From assembly GCA_016748015.1 (NCBI GenBank), contig JAAOMT010000448.1, positions 62,001 through 126,000 on the forward strand: 64,000 nt of DNA, read 5' to 3'. This DNA comes from Geosiphon pyriformis. Taxonomy: Eukaryota; Glomeromycota; Glomeromycetes; Archaeosporales; Geosiphonaceae. Shown here piece by piece: positions 46,331 through 58,765 of this stretch (position 1 is the stretch's first letter; the number at the start of each line of letters is the position of its first letter). A model generated the notes under the pieces. The model made no database searches. It was not told the origin of the DNA and was given only the letters and a program-made list of their open reading frames with translations. The position numbers and the translations under genes are program-made.

Positions 46331-47160
46331 ATGAAATAAGTTTTTTTGGTGGTAATGATATGTTGTATTACATGGGTTTGTCTAGAGATGTCATCTTCTT
46401 TTGAGATAACTGGGTTATTTCTAGCTAACAAATTTTCAATGTCTATTTTTTTTTCTTTAGAGGAAGATTCTTTTTGTTTTACAACTAGTAATTGAATTTT
46501 AAGTGGTTTATTCTCAAAGAAATTTTGTATTTCTTTTAGTTCTTTTCTGGGTATCAAACTAATTGGCTCCCAATTTTTGTAATAGATTAAGCAAGACTTG
46601 GATTTATCATTAGGAAAATACAAAGGTTTATTGTATTAACACCTAACATAAGGGCCATGCTACCAATAACTGTATTTTGCTTTCTTGCCAGGTTTTCTAT
46701 CAAAGGTTTTTCTGAGAATATCATAATAGGACCAGCAGATCAGCTTGCTATTTATTATGATTTCTTCTTTGTTAGCTTTAATATTGTCTAGTGGGTTGTT
46801 ATTGTTGGTAAAGATAGTATAGATAAATTCAGCAGTTTCTTCTTGTTCTTCTTGATCTTTTTTTTATTGCTCTTATTATCTGATTTATTTGATTGTTTTT
46901 CTTCTTGGTTTTGCTTGGGTACTGGAAGGGTTGTCCAATAACAGCACTTAACCACAATGGGCTTTTTATCATATCTAATAATTAACTTACAAAGTTTATA
47001 GTCAAATAATACTTTGGCTTTCTTGAGCCATTCATTGCTAACAATTATGGTGTACTCTTTTGCTTTAGATACTTCTATGTTAGTTTCAATGCTAATACTA
47101 TTGATGCAAACAGAAATAGCTTTGGCTATGCCCAAGTCTTTCTTTTGTCACCATGTATAT
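46303..47160 (-). pseudogene. Element E linker between protease and RT
   Basis: Frames 46303-46623 and 46788-47135. The second reads ISIETNIEVSKAKEYTIIVSNEWLKKAKVLFDYKLCKLII, the conserved tail of a retroviral-type protease region, then a Lys/Asn-rich stretch. The first leads to the RT N-terminus. I see no dUTPase motifs. Confidence 0.65.
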
Positions 47161-47460
47161 TGATCATTGATCAAGTGGAAGGCTCATTAATTTTTCTGCC
47201 AATTGCTTCAAGAAAGTGTTTGACAATTACACTAACAGATGATTTATTGTCTAAAATCAGATCAATAAAGTAACCAGCTACTTGGGCTTTGCAGATTAAA
47301 AAAGTGAGATTGCTGTTATTAGCAAGTCCAGCTTGGTAAGAACATTTGTTGGTTTTTGGAGTCTTCTTTTTTGGAATCAATGATTTGCAAAGATCTTTTT
47401 TAAACTGTAGATGAGTTATTAACTGACTAAAAGTAATATGTGCTGGGATTTTCATAAGAT
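47161..47460 (-). pseudogene. Element E protease
   Basis: Frame 47171-47455 contains YFIDLILDNKSSVSVIVKHFLEAIG. The expected DSGS is DNKS here, so the catalytic site is destroyed while the fold pattern remains. Confidence 0.75.
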
Positions 47461-49330
47461 CTTTTACAACAGAATAAAGTTCAGATTTTTGTACAATTTC
47501 TGGAGATTTTAACTTTGAAGAATTCTTAAAAACTTTAGTCTTTGGTGGCTCATTGTAATCAGCAATAAAAGTTAAGACTTTGTTGGGATCTAAAATAAAA
47601 TCAATCTTGGCTTTTTTCTTCTTTCTTGTTAAATCAGAAGTGTTGATTACCAGTTCATCTATATCATGGTTATCATTAGTTAGGTTAAAGATGTAAAAGA
47701 GATTTTCTTCTGGTTGGCTTGCACTCTCACCCTTTAGAGGTACACCTACTAGTTTAAAGACTAATAAACAGTAGCTTTGACTAGGGGATCCTCTTTAAAG
47801 AAATTGATGTTGACATAATTGGGTCTTTAATTAGAAATATTGTTGTTAATAATTCTGTTGTTTTGATTATCATTGTTTTTAGGAGCTGGAGGTGGCAAAA
47901 AAAAATTGTTGCAATTTCTTAAAAAATGTTTAGTTAATTTACAACAGTAGCATACAGGTAAACCATAATTTTGCTGTCTTTGATAAGGGGACTGCTGAAG
48001 CTGATTGAAATATGATTCAAATCTAGATCTTTGTAGTTGCTGGTTGTTTCTGACTGCTTGGGCTAATGGTTCTAATAGCCAAACAAGATTTGCTGTAAGT
48101 CTATCTATTAACTGTTTATTTGAGTCTTAAGTTTGGATGGCAAAAGAGGTAGCAACTATTTGTAAAACAAGAACAAAAACTAAAAGGGTGGATTCCAAAT
48201 GCATCCTTTGGTTATCTTTTATTCTTTAAGCAAGTTTAATAGACATATCTATTATAGGATTATCTTTTAAGGCCAGAAGAAGCCAAAGAGCATATAACAA
48301 ATCTGTTTTTAATCTTTTTGTAAAGAAATAAATCTTTTTGTAAAGAAATAAATCTTTTGCTCTTTTGTCCAGTTTTTTCTAGAGTTTACTCTTTTAATTA
48401 ACTTTTTGATGGCTTTAGCATATTCAGTTACCATTTCACTGAAACCTTGGATTCTTTTTTTTAGTTCTATATGCCATTTAGAGATTAAAATGAGAGTTCT
48501 AAATTTAGTTTTAAACCAGATTGTGAAAAAAGTGTTTTCTTTTTTAGCATTTGTTGGTGTCTATTTAATAATTTTTTGGTGAACACCAATATCAGTTTTT
48601 TGTGAGAACCAAGTAGCAAAAGAGCCTTAGAGGTAGTTACTAACAATTTAGAACTTGTATTTATTATCATATTGGTTGGCTATAGTAGCTCTTTTAAAGT
48701 TATCTAACCATTCAATTAGATCTTGTGCATCACCTCTGAATAAAAGTAGTGGGGTGTTATTTTTTTCCCCTAAAGCAGTTTGTATGCCTTGAAAGGTAAT
48801 CAGAATATTTTGTTGCATGAGATCATTAGCCATTGGTTCAGGAGTAGCTATTTGTGTAAAATGTTTTGATTTACTTAAGAAGGGGTCAAAAACAGAAGCA
48901 GTTTAATAGCTTTCTTCTTTTGTTTCAAAGGGTGTTTCAGCTAGCTAATGAACAGCAATCCAAATGTGAATTTGATGATTCAGATATTCAAAATTAGGAG
49001 ACTGTTGTTCAAAGGTTGTGGAGTATAAAAGCTGATTGATGCTGTTATTTCTTTCTTTAAAGTTGTCTTCAAAATAAGCTTGGTTAAAGTAATAAGTTAT
49101 ATAGACTGTGTAGGTTTTAGCTGAATGTCCGTTCAGAAACCAGTTCCAAAAGTCTTGGAATTGTCTGCTAGATTGTTCTTCAATGGAAAAACAAATCAAG
49201 CAGAAGAGCAAAGGATTGAGTTTAATAAAGTTTAGATTGTTTTTGTTGTATGCTTCAAAGTGTTTTTCTGATTGTTGTGGCAGATATAAATAATCACTTA
49301 TACAATAGAAAACAAAGTGGATTTTGACAA
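47461..49330 (-). pseudogene. Element E gag
   Basis: An N-terminal region without ATG (48945-49300; EEQSSRQFQDFWNWFLNGHS) precedes a capsid starting at ATG 48831-48833 in CCAATGGC (MANDLMQQNILITFQGIQTA). The capsid has LLLFRGDAQDLIEWLDNFKRA, a Retrotrans_gag-like start. A CCHC knuckle CYCC-KLTK-H-FLRN-C lies at about 47912-47956. The tail is Asn/Pro-rich. Several stops occur. The ATG context is the same as in element B. Confidence 0.8.
48315..48354. repeat. Local direct duplication in element E gag
   Basis: The string AATCTTTTTGTAAAGAAAT occurs twice in tandem, a 20-bp duplication disturbing the gag frame. Confidence 0.8.
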
Positions 49331-49347
49331 CCTCACAAAAAGCACCA
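49331..49347 (-). promoter_or_regulatory. Primer-binding site of element E
   Basis: Minus strand reads TGGTGCTTTTTGTGAGG six bases after the LTR. Same core as in A, B and E0. Confidence 0.65.
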
Positions 49348-49353
49348 TTTTTA

Positions 49354-50994
49354 TGTTATGGGTTGAAGTAACAAACTAATAGATAGCAAGGAAGAACAGG
49401 ATTGTAGAGTGATGAAAAAAATTAAAGGGAATTCAACTTCAAAGAGCAAATTGAATGAATATGGATTCAATATGTAAGATCAGTCTCATAAAATATCTCA
49501 GTCACTATATTTTTTAAAAAATAACCAGAAAATCTGAAGGTAGAGAGATAGTCCATACTGTCAACAAATGATTACACACTGGTATAATTCTATGCTTTAT
49601 GTTAATACTTTTAGAATTCAATATCAGGTATTAAATGTACTTTTCAGTCACATTTTATTCAATAATTTTCAAATGCTGTAATTATACATTTCAGGAAAAG
49701 GATAAAGAATAATCAACAAGTAATTTTTTATTCCAAGATGTTCAGATACTTAAAAGTAGAAAAAGAGAAATTAGTGATAAGAAAAGGATTAAGATAAAGT
49801 TGTTATTTTATTTCTTTTCTTTTTTTTGATTCTTACATGCTTTTCTACAGCTAAGAGATTTATCACTTATATAGCTATCAAAAATAGTTAATAATTAAGT
49901 CAACAGTATTATCAGTAGAATTTTAGCTATTAATTAGCATAAAATTACTCTCATAATTCCTATTATTAATTAGCATATATTATTATTATTTCAATTATCA
50001 CTTATTATTTAATTAAATTATCAAATATCATTCCTTAATCAATAATTCGATTTGTACTTAAAAATTAAGATGATCAAATTACACAATATCCTGAACTATT
50101 TAATATAGTCAAAATTCGCCAAAATTAATGAAAATTGGCTGAAATAATTAATAATTTAGTGAAATAATTTGTAATTCACCAAAATGTAACTTTAGTTCAC
50201 CTAAATTATAGCAAAGAAAAAAGTGCAAGTTTAAAGACTAGTACTATAACAAGTTGTATAAAAGAAGAGCTTCTTTTTTCAAGAAAATATATCTTCTCAT
50301 ATCTTCACATAATATTTTATTTTAGATATCTTAATTGAAACAAATTACCTTTTACATATTTCAAATAAAAATTAAATATTCGAAAACCAAATTCTTTTAT
50401 TATTATACTTGAAATTTCCTCAACACAAACTAACATTTTGAAATTAATTAGCTATCAATTTCAGTAATCTGTTAGTAACTCCAGATCTAGATAAAAAATG
50501 TTTTCCTTGTTAGAATTCTATTTCTTTTATATTTTTTTTATTTTTCCTTTTTTTTCTTATTATAATCATTAGGGTAACCTACAGATGAAATTTCTGTAGA
50601 AAAGTTGACTTTCACAGCAAAGTAACTACATATTTTTAGTGAGCTTCCAGATGAGCAATTCCTGGAAAAAAGTTAACATTTACTACAATGTAATTACATA
50701 AAGTAACTGGCAAAGAATTAGCCATTCCACTTATAAGTCCAGCAGTTCAAATTATAGGAAATAATTTGAAGATAAATTCAGTTATTGAAGATTCAACTGC
50801 TTCCAGAAAACATGAAATTAGTAACAGATAAATATTAACAACAATCAAAAAAAGAGACCAAAAATCTCTGGTAATAATAGTCAGGTCATTAATTAGGTCA
50901 ATGATCACTATCTAAAAATAAAGTGGCTAATTATATGACATTAGTGGCTAATACATGTGATAATTAATAAGAAGTATAGGTTTTAACTGTAACA
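49354..50994 (-). repeat. 5' LTR of element E, enlarged by a nested solo LTR
   Basis: Plus-strand termini are TGTTATGG and CTGTAACA. Without the inserted 49907-50876 and one 4-bp duplication it would be about 667 bp, close to its 645-bp partner. Confidence 0.9.
49907..50876 (+). repeat. Solo LTR of the element G family (970 bp)
   Basis: Begins TATTATCAG and ends CTGGTAATA. It is the reverse complement of 61446-62424 over its whole length, including the shared block of CACCAAAATG/GTGAAATAATT units at about 50100-50220. Flanks ACAG and ATAG form a 4-bp duplication with one C/T difference. No internal sequence remains. Confidence 0.9.
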
Positions 50995-51149
50995 GTATTT
51001 AATTATAGATAAAAAAAAGTTATTAAATGTTTTTAATAACAAAATTAAAAAATTTGATTTATGTATTTAATAAATTTTTTTTTATTGTTTTACAAATACA
51101 ACTCAACCATTATTTAAGTACATAAAATCACACAAGATTTTAAATTAAG
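50995..51149. other. AT-rich link between element E and LINE2
   Basis: Begins with the second GTAT duplication copy. No gene. It may include the LINE2 3' end. Confidence 0.5.
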
Positions 51150-52630
51150 TATAGTTTATGTTTTTTTTACATGTGACCAGTCATTTGGGCCAACCAAAAC
51201 AACACTATATACTTAAATTGTTTGCTAAAAAAACATTCTTCAAAAAACCAAAATTTATATTAAATAAACATAAATATAACTTAAAGCAAACATAGATATC
51301 TAACTTAATATCAAAATTGTAAATTAACTCAGAAGATCACAAAGATAACAAATCAGAAACTGAAGAGACAACTAACTCATTACACAACAAAAGATTATGT
51401 TTTTTATAATAAGATCTCAACTTAACAGCTGGTATTTAAATAGCAAACCTGTGATCTTCAGCCAGATTTTAGACCAATTTGACAACTAATGTACTATTAT
51501 CAAATTCAGTATCCAAATATTATATAATGTTATTTATCCAACTCTTCAGCATAAAGCCCTTAGCCAATAATGTATATAAATTAATAAACAGTTTAGTCTT
51601 ACATAGAAATTAAACAATTACATTACTCTTAACAGATATATCTAGTAATCAATTTTATTCTATAATAATGTTTAATAATAACTTTTTTCTAAAATTACTA
51701 TTATGTATATATGAAAATATGTGATTAGAATCTTTCAATATTTCATATCAAATGCAAGCTATGCTTAGATACTTTGGATTATACAATTTTTTTCTTTTGG
51801 CCACAAATAAGTAATAATACAATGTTTTTATAAAATAAAACCAATATGCTATTAAAGAAAAACTAGTATAGTTGAAGTGAATTTTATTATTAAGATACCA
51901 AATATTAAATATTTTAATTATATTAAAACCACCACTAATATTTGAATTTATGGCATTATAATAACACCTGAACTTTCAACTAATAAAATTAATTATATCA
52001 AACAAACTTTTGACAAAGTAATAAGAAACAGATCTGTTTTTGATACTAAGAAAATAACAGAACACTTAAGTGCCAAAATAAACTTAGAAGCAATAGTAAT
52101 ATTGGCATAAAAATTAACGTACTTGTTTTTAACAACACTAAAATGGTTTTTAACTTTTTTTTACTCAACTAACAAATTTTTTTTTAAAATAACTTGGCAA
52201 ATATGTTCTTTCTTAATTCAATATTTACTGTGAAAATCAGCACCAGGTTTTTTATTATTGAAACAGCACATATTCAGTAATGCTTGACTGTTCATAAACA
52301 AAATAACAGAGCTAAAAGTAGACACACAATTCAAAGCAAAAGCAATAACTTGTAATTTTACCAAAATTAAGAAAAACAGACTATTCACTCTAACTTCAAT
52401 ACTTATGTTGGTGTTTGAGAAGTAAGCAGCAGCATTTTTACTAACATTTACCAAACTTAAATTCTCAATAAAGTCATTTGTATAAACATTTATACTACTT
52501 AATTCAGAATTTAACAGATGTTCTCTAATATAATCTAAATCACAAAAATAGTTGGCAGAAGTTGAATAAAAGGCCAATACTCTACCATCTACCAATTTAC
52601 TATCTTTAATAAACTTGGTTAACAAACTAA
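51150..52630 (-). pseudogene. LINE2 RNase H and C-terminal region
   Basis: Frame 52218-52625 reads INVYTNDFIENLSLVNVSKN, AAYFSNTNISIEVRVNSLF and ILVKLQVIAFALNCV, the RNase H fold with the family TDGS altered to TNDF. The C-terminal zinc part continues to about 51300 with many stops. Confidence 0.8.
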
Positions 52631-54400
52631 ACCAGCTAAAAATTAAATCTTTAAAGTTTAGTTTTTTTTACTTGTAAAAAATGTTTTACATAAAACATAT
52701 GTCATAACAATCCAAAAGCTTGTTAATAAAAATAATGCTGAATTTTATAAAAGATCTTATCATACTTATATAATTATCTAAGTTCAGCATACTTAAAACT
52801 ACAATACAACTTTTAGCTTTAAAAACATCAAAAAAAATGCTGCTTAAAGACAGATTGCAAAATGTGAAAGCATATATTACATCTGCCAAAACAAAATTCA
52901 TGAGATTAATTAATAACTTGTCTAAAAATTGTAAAAAGTGCTGGGACATTTAGTTGATAGCCTGTAGATCTATAGTTTTATGTTTGAATAAACTGTTAAA
53001 AATTTTACTTATATTAGCAAAATTAACCAAATTAGCCAAAAAATTTTTTGTTAGTATTTGCTCAAACATTTTAAGATTATATAGCATAGAGTAATGTATT
53101 GCTTTGTTGAAAAAATTCTTAAAAAGATTAGTTTTGAATTTTAGTTTTTTTTTTAATATTTTGTTTTAACTCTTATACATACCTTTAGGAATTTAACTAA
53201 ATTATATTTTATAGCCAATTATGAATTATAAGATAGCAGACAGCAAATACAGAAATTGTTTTTTAGTAATAGTTTTTTTTAAAACCATATTTGAAAAGAA
53301 CTTGATATTAGAACAAGCTTTGCTTAAATTTGATTTAGACAAGCCATCAGATAACAGAAAAATTTCCAAATATTTATAAGATTGTTTTTTTTAGCCACCA
53401 AAATTTTTAACCCACTAATATACAGCACAGATTTTTTTACTCTTAATTGATAAAAATAGCAATTGTTTTATTAGTATTGATTAAAATATTATTAATAAAA
53501 AAATTTACTCACAATGTTCAAAATTTATTAATTTGTTATCATGTAATTCTTAATTCAAATAGTATTATTAACAAAGACACTCACAGCAAAAAAGAAAAAT
53601 TTATCATTTTTAAAATCAGTTTTGCCAGTTTTTGTAAAAAATCTTGAACTTATTCTGTAATCACATAATTGTTTCTGTCTTTTGACTTTACAAAGCAAAA
53701 AATTATAAAAAATTCTTTACAATAAAAACAAAAAAACCTTTTTTTAATTAAGTCTATTGTAAACTATATATCTATTTAAAAGTCCAAAATCTGTTATAAT
53801 CTGATTAATCCAACTATTGTAAATATTTTCAAAAAATTTAATGAACTGTTTATACATCTTAATTCGAACTAAACTGTTCTGCAGAAAATACCAGCTAATT
53901 AAATTTACTGTAAATGAAAAAAATCTGATCAAAAAGAATCTTAGACAAAATTTTCTTTGCTGTCTTAATTAAAACAATAGATTAAGTGTTTGTTAATACT
54001 TTTTTCTATTTATATGGCTTAGGTATCATTGAAATTCAAGCACATTTTTACAACACAGAAACATCACTTAGAGACAAATAAAAATTTAGCAGATTTAAAA
54101 AACACTTTACAATATTTTTTTTTAATGCTTCCACAATTTATTGGATATGTCATTCAGACTAGTAGTTTTTTTGTTTGGTAATTCTCTAATCATCTGAACC
54201 AGCTTCTCAAATTCTATACTATTTATTATATTTGAAAAAATATAATTATTTACATATTTTAAAAAAATATATTGACTTGTTCAAACTTTAGAGATAAACT
54301 CTAAAATTCTATACTTTTTGGTCTAATTCTTTATTATCTTATTTATTTTGGCTCTAACCTTATTAAATTCCAAAATTAATTTTTTATTTATTATTAAGTA
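52631..54400 (-). pseudogene. LINE2 reverse transcriptase and thumb (decayed)
   Basis: Frame 52686-52949 and blocks near 53290-53360 and 53744-53932 (FFENIYNSWINQIITDFGL, the RT segment around INRxxTDFGLT) match the family. No intact YxDD was found. Confidence 0.7.
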
Positions 54401-55720
54401 ATTCAATACTATATTGTAAAAAATTTTTTTTAGTATACTCTTGATTATGTAGTCTTTATCTATACAGAAATTTTCTATTTTTTTTTCAATTATAATATTA
54501 ATGGCTATAGTCTTAACAACTTTTAATTCATATAGCTTGAATTTATAATATTTTTTTTAATTTTAGACAAATAACAAAATATTTTAGTCTGCTTTGCACT
54601 ATCTTAAACCAAGCATTAAATTTTTAAAGCCTTATTATAATTCACAACCAACCAGGTCTATATAAAACAATTCAATCTTATTTTGTTTTTAATGTTCAGA
54701 GCTTTGGCTAACTTGATAATCAATAACTTCAACTTGTAAAATCTTAATAATTGTTTATTAAAAAAGTACTTTTTCTTATTATACCAAAGTTTAAAAAACA
54801 TTTTATTTGCCAAATTAATTATCACATCTTGCAAGATTTTCTATATTGTATCTAAGTTGTTTCTATTATTGACATCATTAAATTTAATCTTTATTAGAGA
54901 AAATAAAGAAAACAAATAATTTATAAAACTATCCTACATAAATTTATTTGCATTTTTGATTTTGAATTTTAGCAATTTTTATTAGTCTGTTTCTAAACAA
55001 TGTTTATTTGTACATTAAGTAGACCATCTAATCTATCTAAAAATAAGATAGCTTTGTGGTTTATGTTAAAAAACTTTAAAATATTATTAATTATTTGCTT
55101 AGCCAATATCAATAAATTATTTTTACTTACAAATAAATAATTAATAACTTTTATAGCTTCTCTTGAATTACTCTATATAAGTGTTTTAAAAAAAGACTGA
55201 CCTCTGAAAATATTAACTAGATCCACATTCAAACACAATTTATGATTTGGATTTTTTCCAGAACTACTTTTATTAAAATTTTCATCCATAATCACAAAAG
55301 AACTAGTATTTACAGTCTAAAAAACAAGTGTATTTATTTCTAGTACAGATACACATACATACAAGCCCAGAACTGTTATTAAAAACCTGTTTTTAAAAAT
55401 TAGACAAACTAAGATCAGACAGTCTAAAACTTCTTTGATTTAGTTATATAATAAAACAAAAAGATATCTATTATTATAGTTATATCAGTATTTGAAAAGT
55501 TTTTATTTAACTTAAAAGTAAAAACCCAAATTCTACCAAATTTGTTTATTATTTAAGATCTGCAATTAGATTTCAACTTTGTTTTTGTAATAATTAAAGT
55601 TAAATATTCCTTATTTATATGTCAACAAACAATATTTTTTTGCTTGGCAGGGACATTAATACTTCAAATATTATATATAGCAATCTTTTAAACTAGATTA
55701 ATCATTAAAATAAATAGGAA
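54401..55720 (-). pseudogene. LINE2 endonuclease and linker (decayed)
   Basis: Fragments collinear with LINE1 4140-5480 and LINE3 59573-61020. Too degraded to list residues with certainty. Confidence 0.6.
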
Positions 55721-57345
55721 TCTAAACACAAAATTTTATTGTCTAATTTGGCTAAAAAATGCAAAACTGTATTTAATAAACTCTTCAAACTGTCTTATAA
55801 CTTAGAAATTGCTGAAAAATTCAAAGATATTATTTTTGTAATAGTCTTATTATCAGTAACTATACCTAAATACTTTTTTATTACTATATCTGCTTCTTGA
55901 TTTTGTAATAATAGAGTCACTAATAGCTAATATCTAAAGTTAAGCTGAGAAATTATTGACTTGAGTGTATTTAACTTCTTAACCAACTTACCAACTTGTT
56001 TTGTAAAGCTAACAAAACTGTACTTAAAAGTAACAAACCTAATATTTTATTTATTAGACATAAGCAAAGTAGGCTTTATTTTTAAAGAGAAACCAAAATT
56101 TACAGAACTATTTTGTGCAAAAAAAAAGAAAAAAAAAGATCTACCAACTATTTTAACCCAAAAAATACTGCCAAAAAAGACAAGCCAAATAATAGGTGCT
56201 GAATGTTTGACATATATAGTTGTCAGTCTGCTTTTATTTACTTTTAATAAGCTTTTATGAGTTAATTTACTAGGAGACATTTTTTTATTCATAGTACAGC
56301 TTAATAATATATGATCTGAATTTTTATATTTTACATATTTAGCCAAACTTAGGCAAAACTAATACAAGTTAATATTTTTTAATACTGGTATAATTTCCAT
56401 AACAGTTTCCAATAATTCAAAAAAATCAAAACAGATTATTACACACCTAATTCAAGTATACATAAATTAATTAACCAAATACAATTACAGCTTTTTGCTA
56501 TAACCCTATTAGTTGCATCTTAATTAATTTAATTTTACCAAATTTGGATAGTACAGCATATATAATCTCAGCCAATATTCCAATTGAAATTTTTTTACTA
56601 TTACAGTTTGATCTAAATATATAGATAATTTTTTAAGATTAATATTTATAATAATATTTTTAGTTTTTGCTATATTAGTTGTTTATACCAAGCTAGATTC
56701 AGAAATAAACATAGTTTTGATGATTTCAACAAATTTTAAAAAAATAAAAATCTTTTCAAAATCATTAATTTTTGAGAACAATTTTTTTATTACTATAAGT
56801 TTTTTTTAAGAAAACTTTTTAATAATATTATTTAAGCCAATATTCAAAGCAAAAAACTTCTTAACAAAAATAAAAACCAGATTCTTTAAAAAAAAGAATT
56901 GATGAAAAATTCAGCAAAATATTATTATTATTATCATTACTTAAAAAATTGATTTTTCTTAAAGATATACTTAATACTTTCTTGGTTTTTATTTATGAAC
57001 TTTTTATTATTCAGTTAGAATTTTTTTTGTTAAAAAAGTTTTCTTCACTATAATTAATACTAGTTTTCTCTACTAAACATTTTTCTTTTATATTAACACT
57101 ATTAGATTCAATGGTATTACCAGTTTTGGAGCACTAAGAACAACTGATTAAAGCCTTAATAAAAATTATTTTACCATCAATATTGTTCTTTAAAACACCA
57201 CATTTTTTTTTCTTTTTAAAAAAAACTTGTTTGCTATTATTGTTAAAACCAGAGTTCTTAATAAATTTCTTTATAACAATCATATTAAGACAAATCTTAT
57301 AATTAAAAAAAAAATTAGATTTATTATATTAAATAATTAAAAACT
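55721..57345 (-). pseudogene. LINE2 RRM/zinc-knuckle region (decayed)
   Basis: Frame 56047-56346 covers the zinc knuckle. Where LINE3 has CAKC...H....C this copy reads YVKYKNSDHILLSC, both first Cys turned to Tyr (TGT to TAT type). The adjoining SRLTTIYVKHSAPI matches LINE3 SKLAAIYAKHSVLV. The RRM part lies at about 56480-56760, and the N-terminal part runs up to about 57340. Confidence 0.8.
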
Positions 57346-57639
57346 TCTTTACAAAAAATGTACTTTTTAGTAAATTTTGAATGTAAGAAAAAAAAAGTTT
57401 TCCTTTTTGTTTTAATTGTAAGTTTTTATAATTAATTTTTATTTGAAAACAAAAATAAAAATAAAATTTAATTTAATTATTTTTTATATTATTTTATTAT
57501 TGTTAATTATAATTAATTATTTTATATTATTTAATAATATTTTTAACTATTTATTATTATTATTAATTTATTTATATTATTATATATTATTTTGTATTAT
57601 TTTATGTATTATATAATTTAAATTTGTAAAAAACTTCTT
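57346..57639. other. AT-rich spacer between head-to-head LINEs
   Basis: About 290 bases of nearly pure A/T with TTATTATT runs. No frame. It separates the 5' ends of LINE2 (minus) and LINE3 (plus). Confidence 0.6.
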
Positions 57640-57685
57640 TCCTTCATTCATCTCAAATTCCCAAAAAAAGAGCCAAAATATTTTT

Positions 57686-58765
57686 TTGAAAAAAAGTTTT
57701 TCTGTTTTTATTATTGAGTATACTACTTCCAAACTGTTTGTGCTTGATTACGAGGCCACTGTTGGCTCTAGTATTGCAGTTCTAAATAAGTCTATTATGA
57801 AGCCTAACTTTAACATTGGTGTCAAGTCTGCTGAATCCAGAAAAAAGAGAAGAAGTGGTGTTTTGGAAGATAATATTGGTAATAGGAAATTTGCTGCTGC
57901 TAAGATGTCAAGTGATCATTCTTGGAGTTCTAAAACCAGTGATACTACTAAATTTGATAGTGTTGATATGGAAAAGGAATGTTTAGTTGAGAAAACCAGC
58001 TTTGATTTTGGTGAAAATGGTGCTACTGTTAATAGAGACTTAGAACAAACTCCTAAGAGTTTGAAGATTCAAACTAAAAAAGCATTTGGCAAACTACTGG
58101 GGAAGATTAATTTCTTGGGTGATAATGATAATGATAATGATGACATTTTTTTGGACAAACCTGTGGTTCTCCCCCCCTCTTTGGAAAATTTGATCAATGT
58201 TTCTGTTAAAAAATTTTTCGCTTTAGACATCAGTTTGGACAATGTTGTTAGAAAATTCACCCAGGAAAAGCTTATGGTGGTCAGAAAACTATTTTCAAAA
58301 ATTAATGGTTTTGGGGAGGCTTTTACTCCCTTAAAATTTGCTGAAATTGTCAAAGCAATGTTTACTTCTGAATTGAGTTTAGTAAAAGCTACCAAGTTGG
58401 CTACTAATGTGAAGATTCTGGTAAACACTAATCTTAAAAAATCATTTAGGTGTTCAAATCGGGCTGTAGTAGTGAAAAAAATTCCTGTTGGAACATCAGC
58501 TGAGGCTGTGCACACTGCGCTTTCCAAATTTGGAATAATTAAATCAGTCAAGATACAACTAGTGGGTCTATGGCAGAAAGCAATTGTCAAATTTGAAGAT
58601 CAGAATCAGGCTGATCTTTTGGCTTTTAGATGGTCTATTCTCATTGGGAAAGATGCTGTTCATATGGCCAGAGCTGATCTTGATAAACAAACATGGGACT
58701 CTAGGGATTTGCATAAGGCGCTGCTTTATACTCTTTCTGTAGGAACCAATGCTCATGATATCTAG
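57686..58765 (+). pseudogene. LINE3 N-terminal region with RRM-like domain
   Basis: A 359-codon open frame. Conserved sequence starts upstream of the first ATG (57797), as the match to LINE1 (LDYKTTVG) shows, so the start is uncertain. Residues about 85-115 are acidic (MEKECLVEKTSFDFGENG). Residues about 259-328 form an RRM-like fold: RAVVVKKIPVGTSAEAVHTAL, then FGIIKSVKIQLVGLWQKAIVKFED (RNP2- and RNP1-like strands). This region would bind element RNA. It ends at TAG 58763-58765; coding similarity continues in frame past the stop. Confidence 0.8.

Larger units (their letters stand above)
42424..50994 (-). mobile_element. Element E, a second Ty3/gypsy-type family
   Basis: Minus-strand element with LTRs 42424-43068 and 49354-50994 and internal gag, protease, RT/RNase H and integrase remnants in Ty3/gypsy order. 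Flanks are GTAT on both sides, a perfect 4-bp duplication. It inserted 13 bp beyond the end of LTR E0. I see no dUTPase domain here, unlike A, B and C. All genes carry stops. Confidence 0.9.
51150..57345 (-). mobile_element. LINE2, decayed non-LTR retrotransposon
   Basis: Full-length by collinearity with LINE1 and LINE3, minus strand, 5' end near 57345. Order from 5' to 3': RRM/zinc-knuckle region, endonuclease, RT, RNase H. All broken by stops. A segment near 51150-51215 is shared with LINE1. Confidence 0.85.

Noticed and set aside
43069-49353. dUTPase domain in element E
   Set aside because: I looked between protease and RT (46300-47160) and saw none of the five motifs.
58069-58590. 173-residue minus-strand open frame
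   Set aside because: Antisense of the LINE3 RRM coding region, with no independent support.
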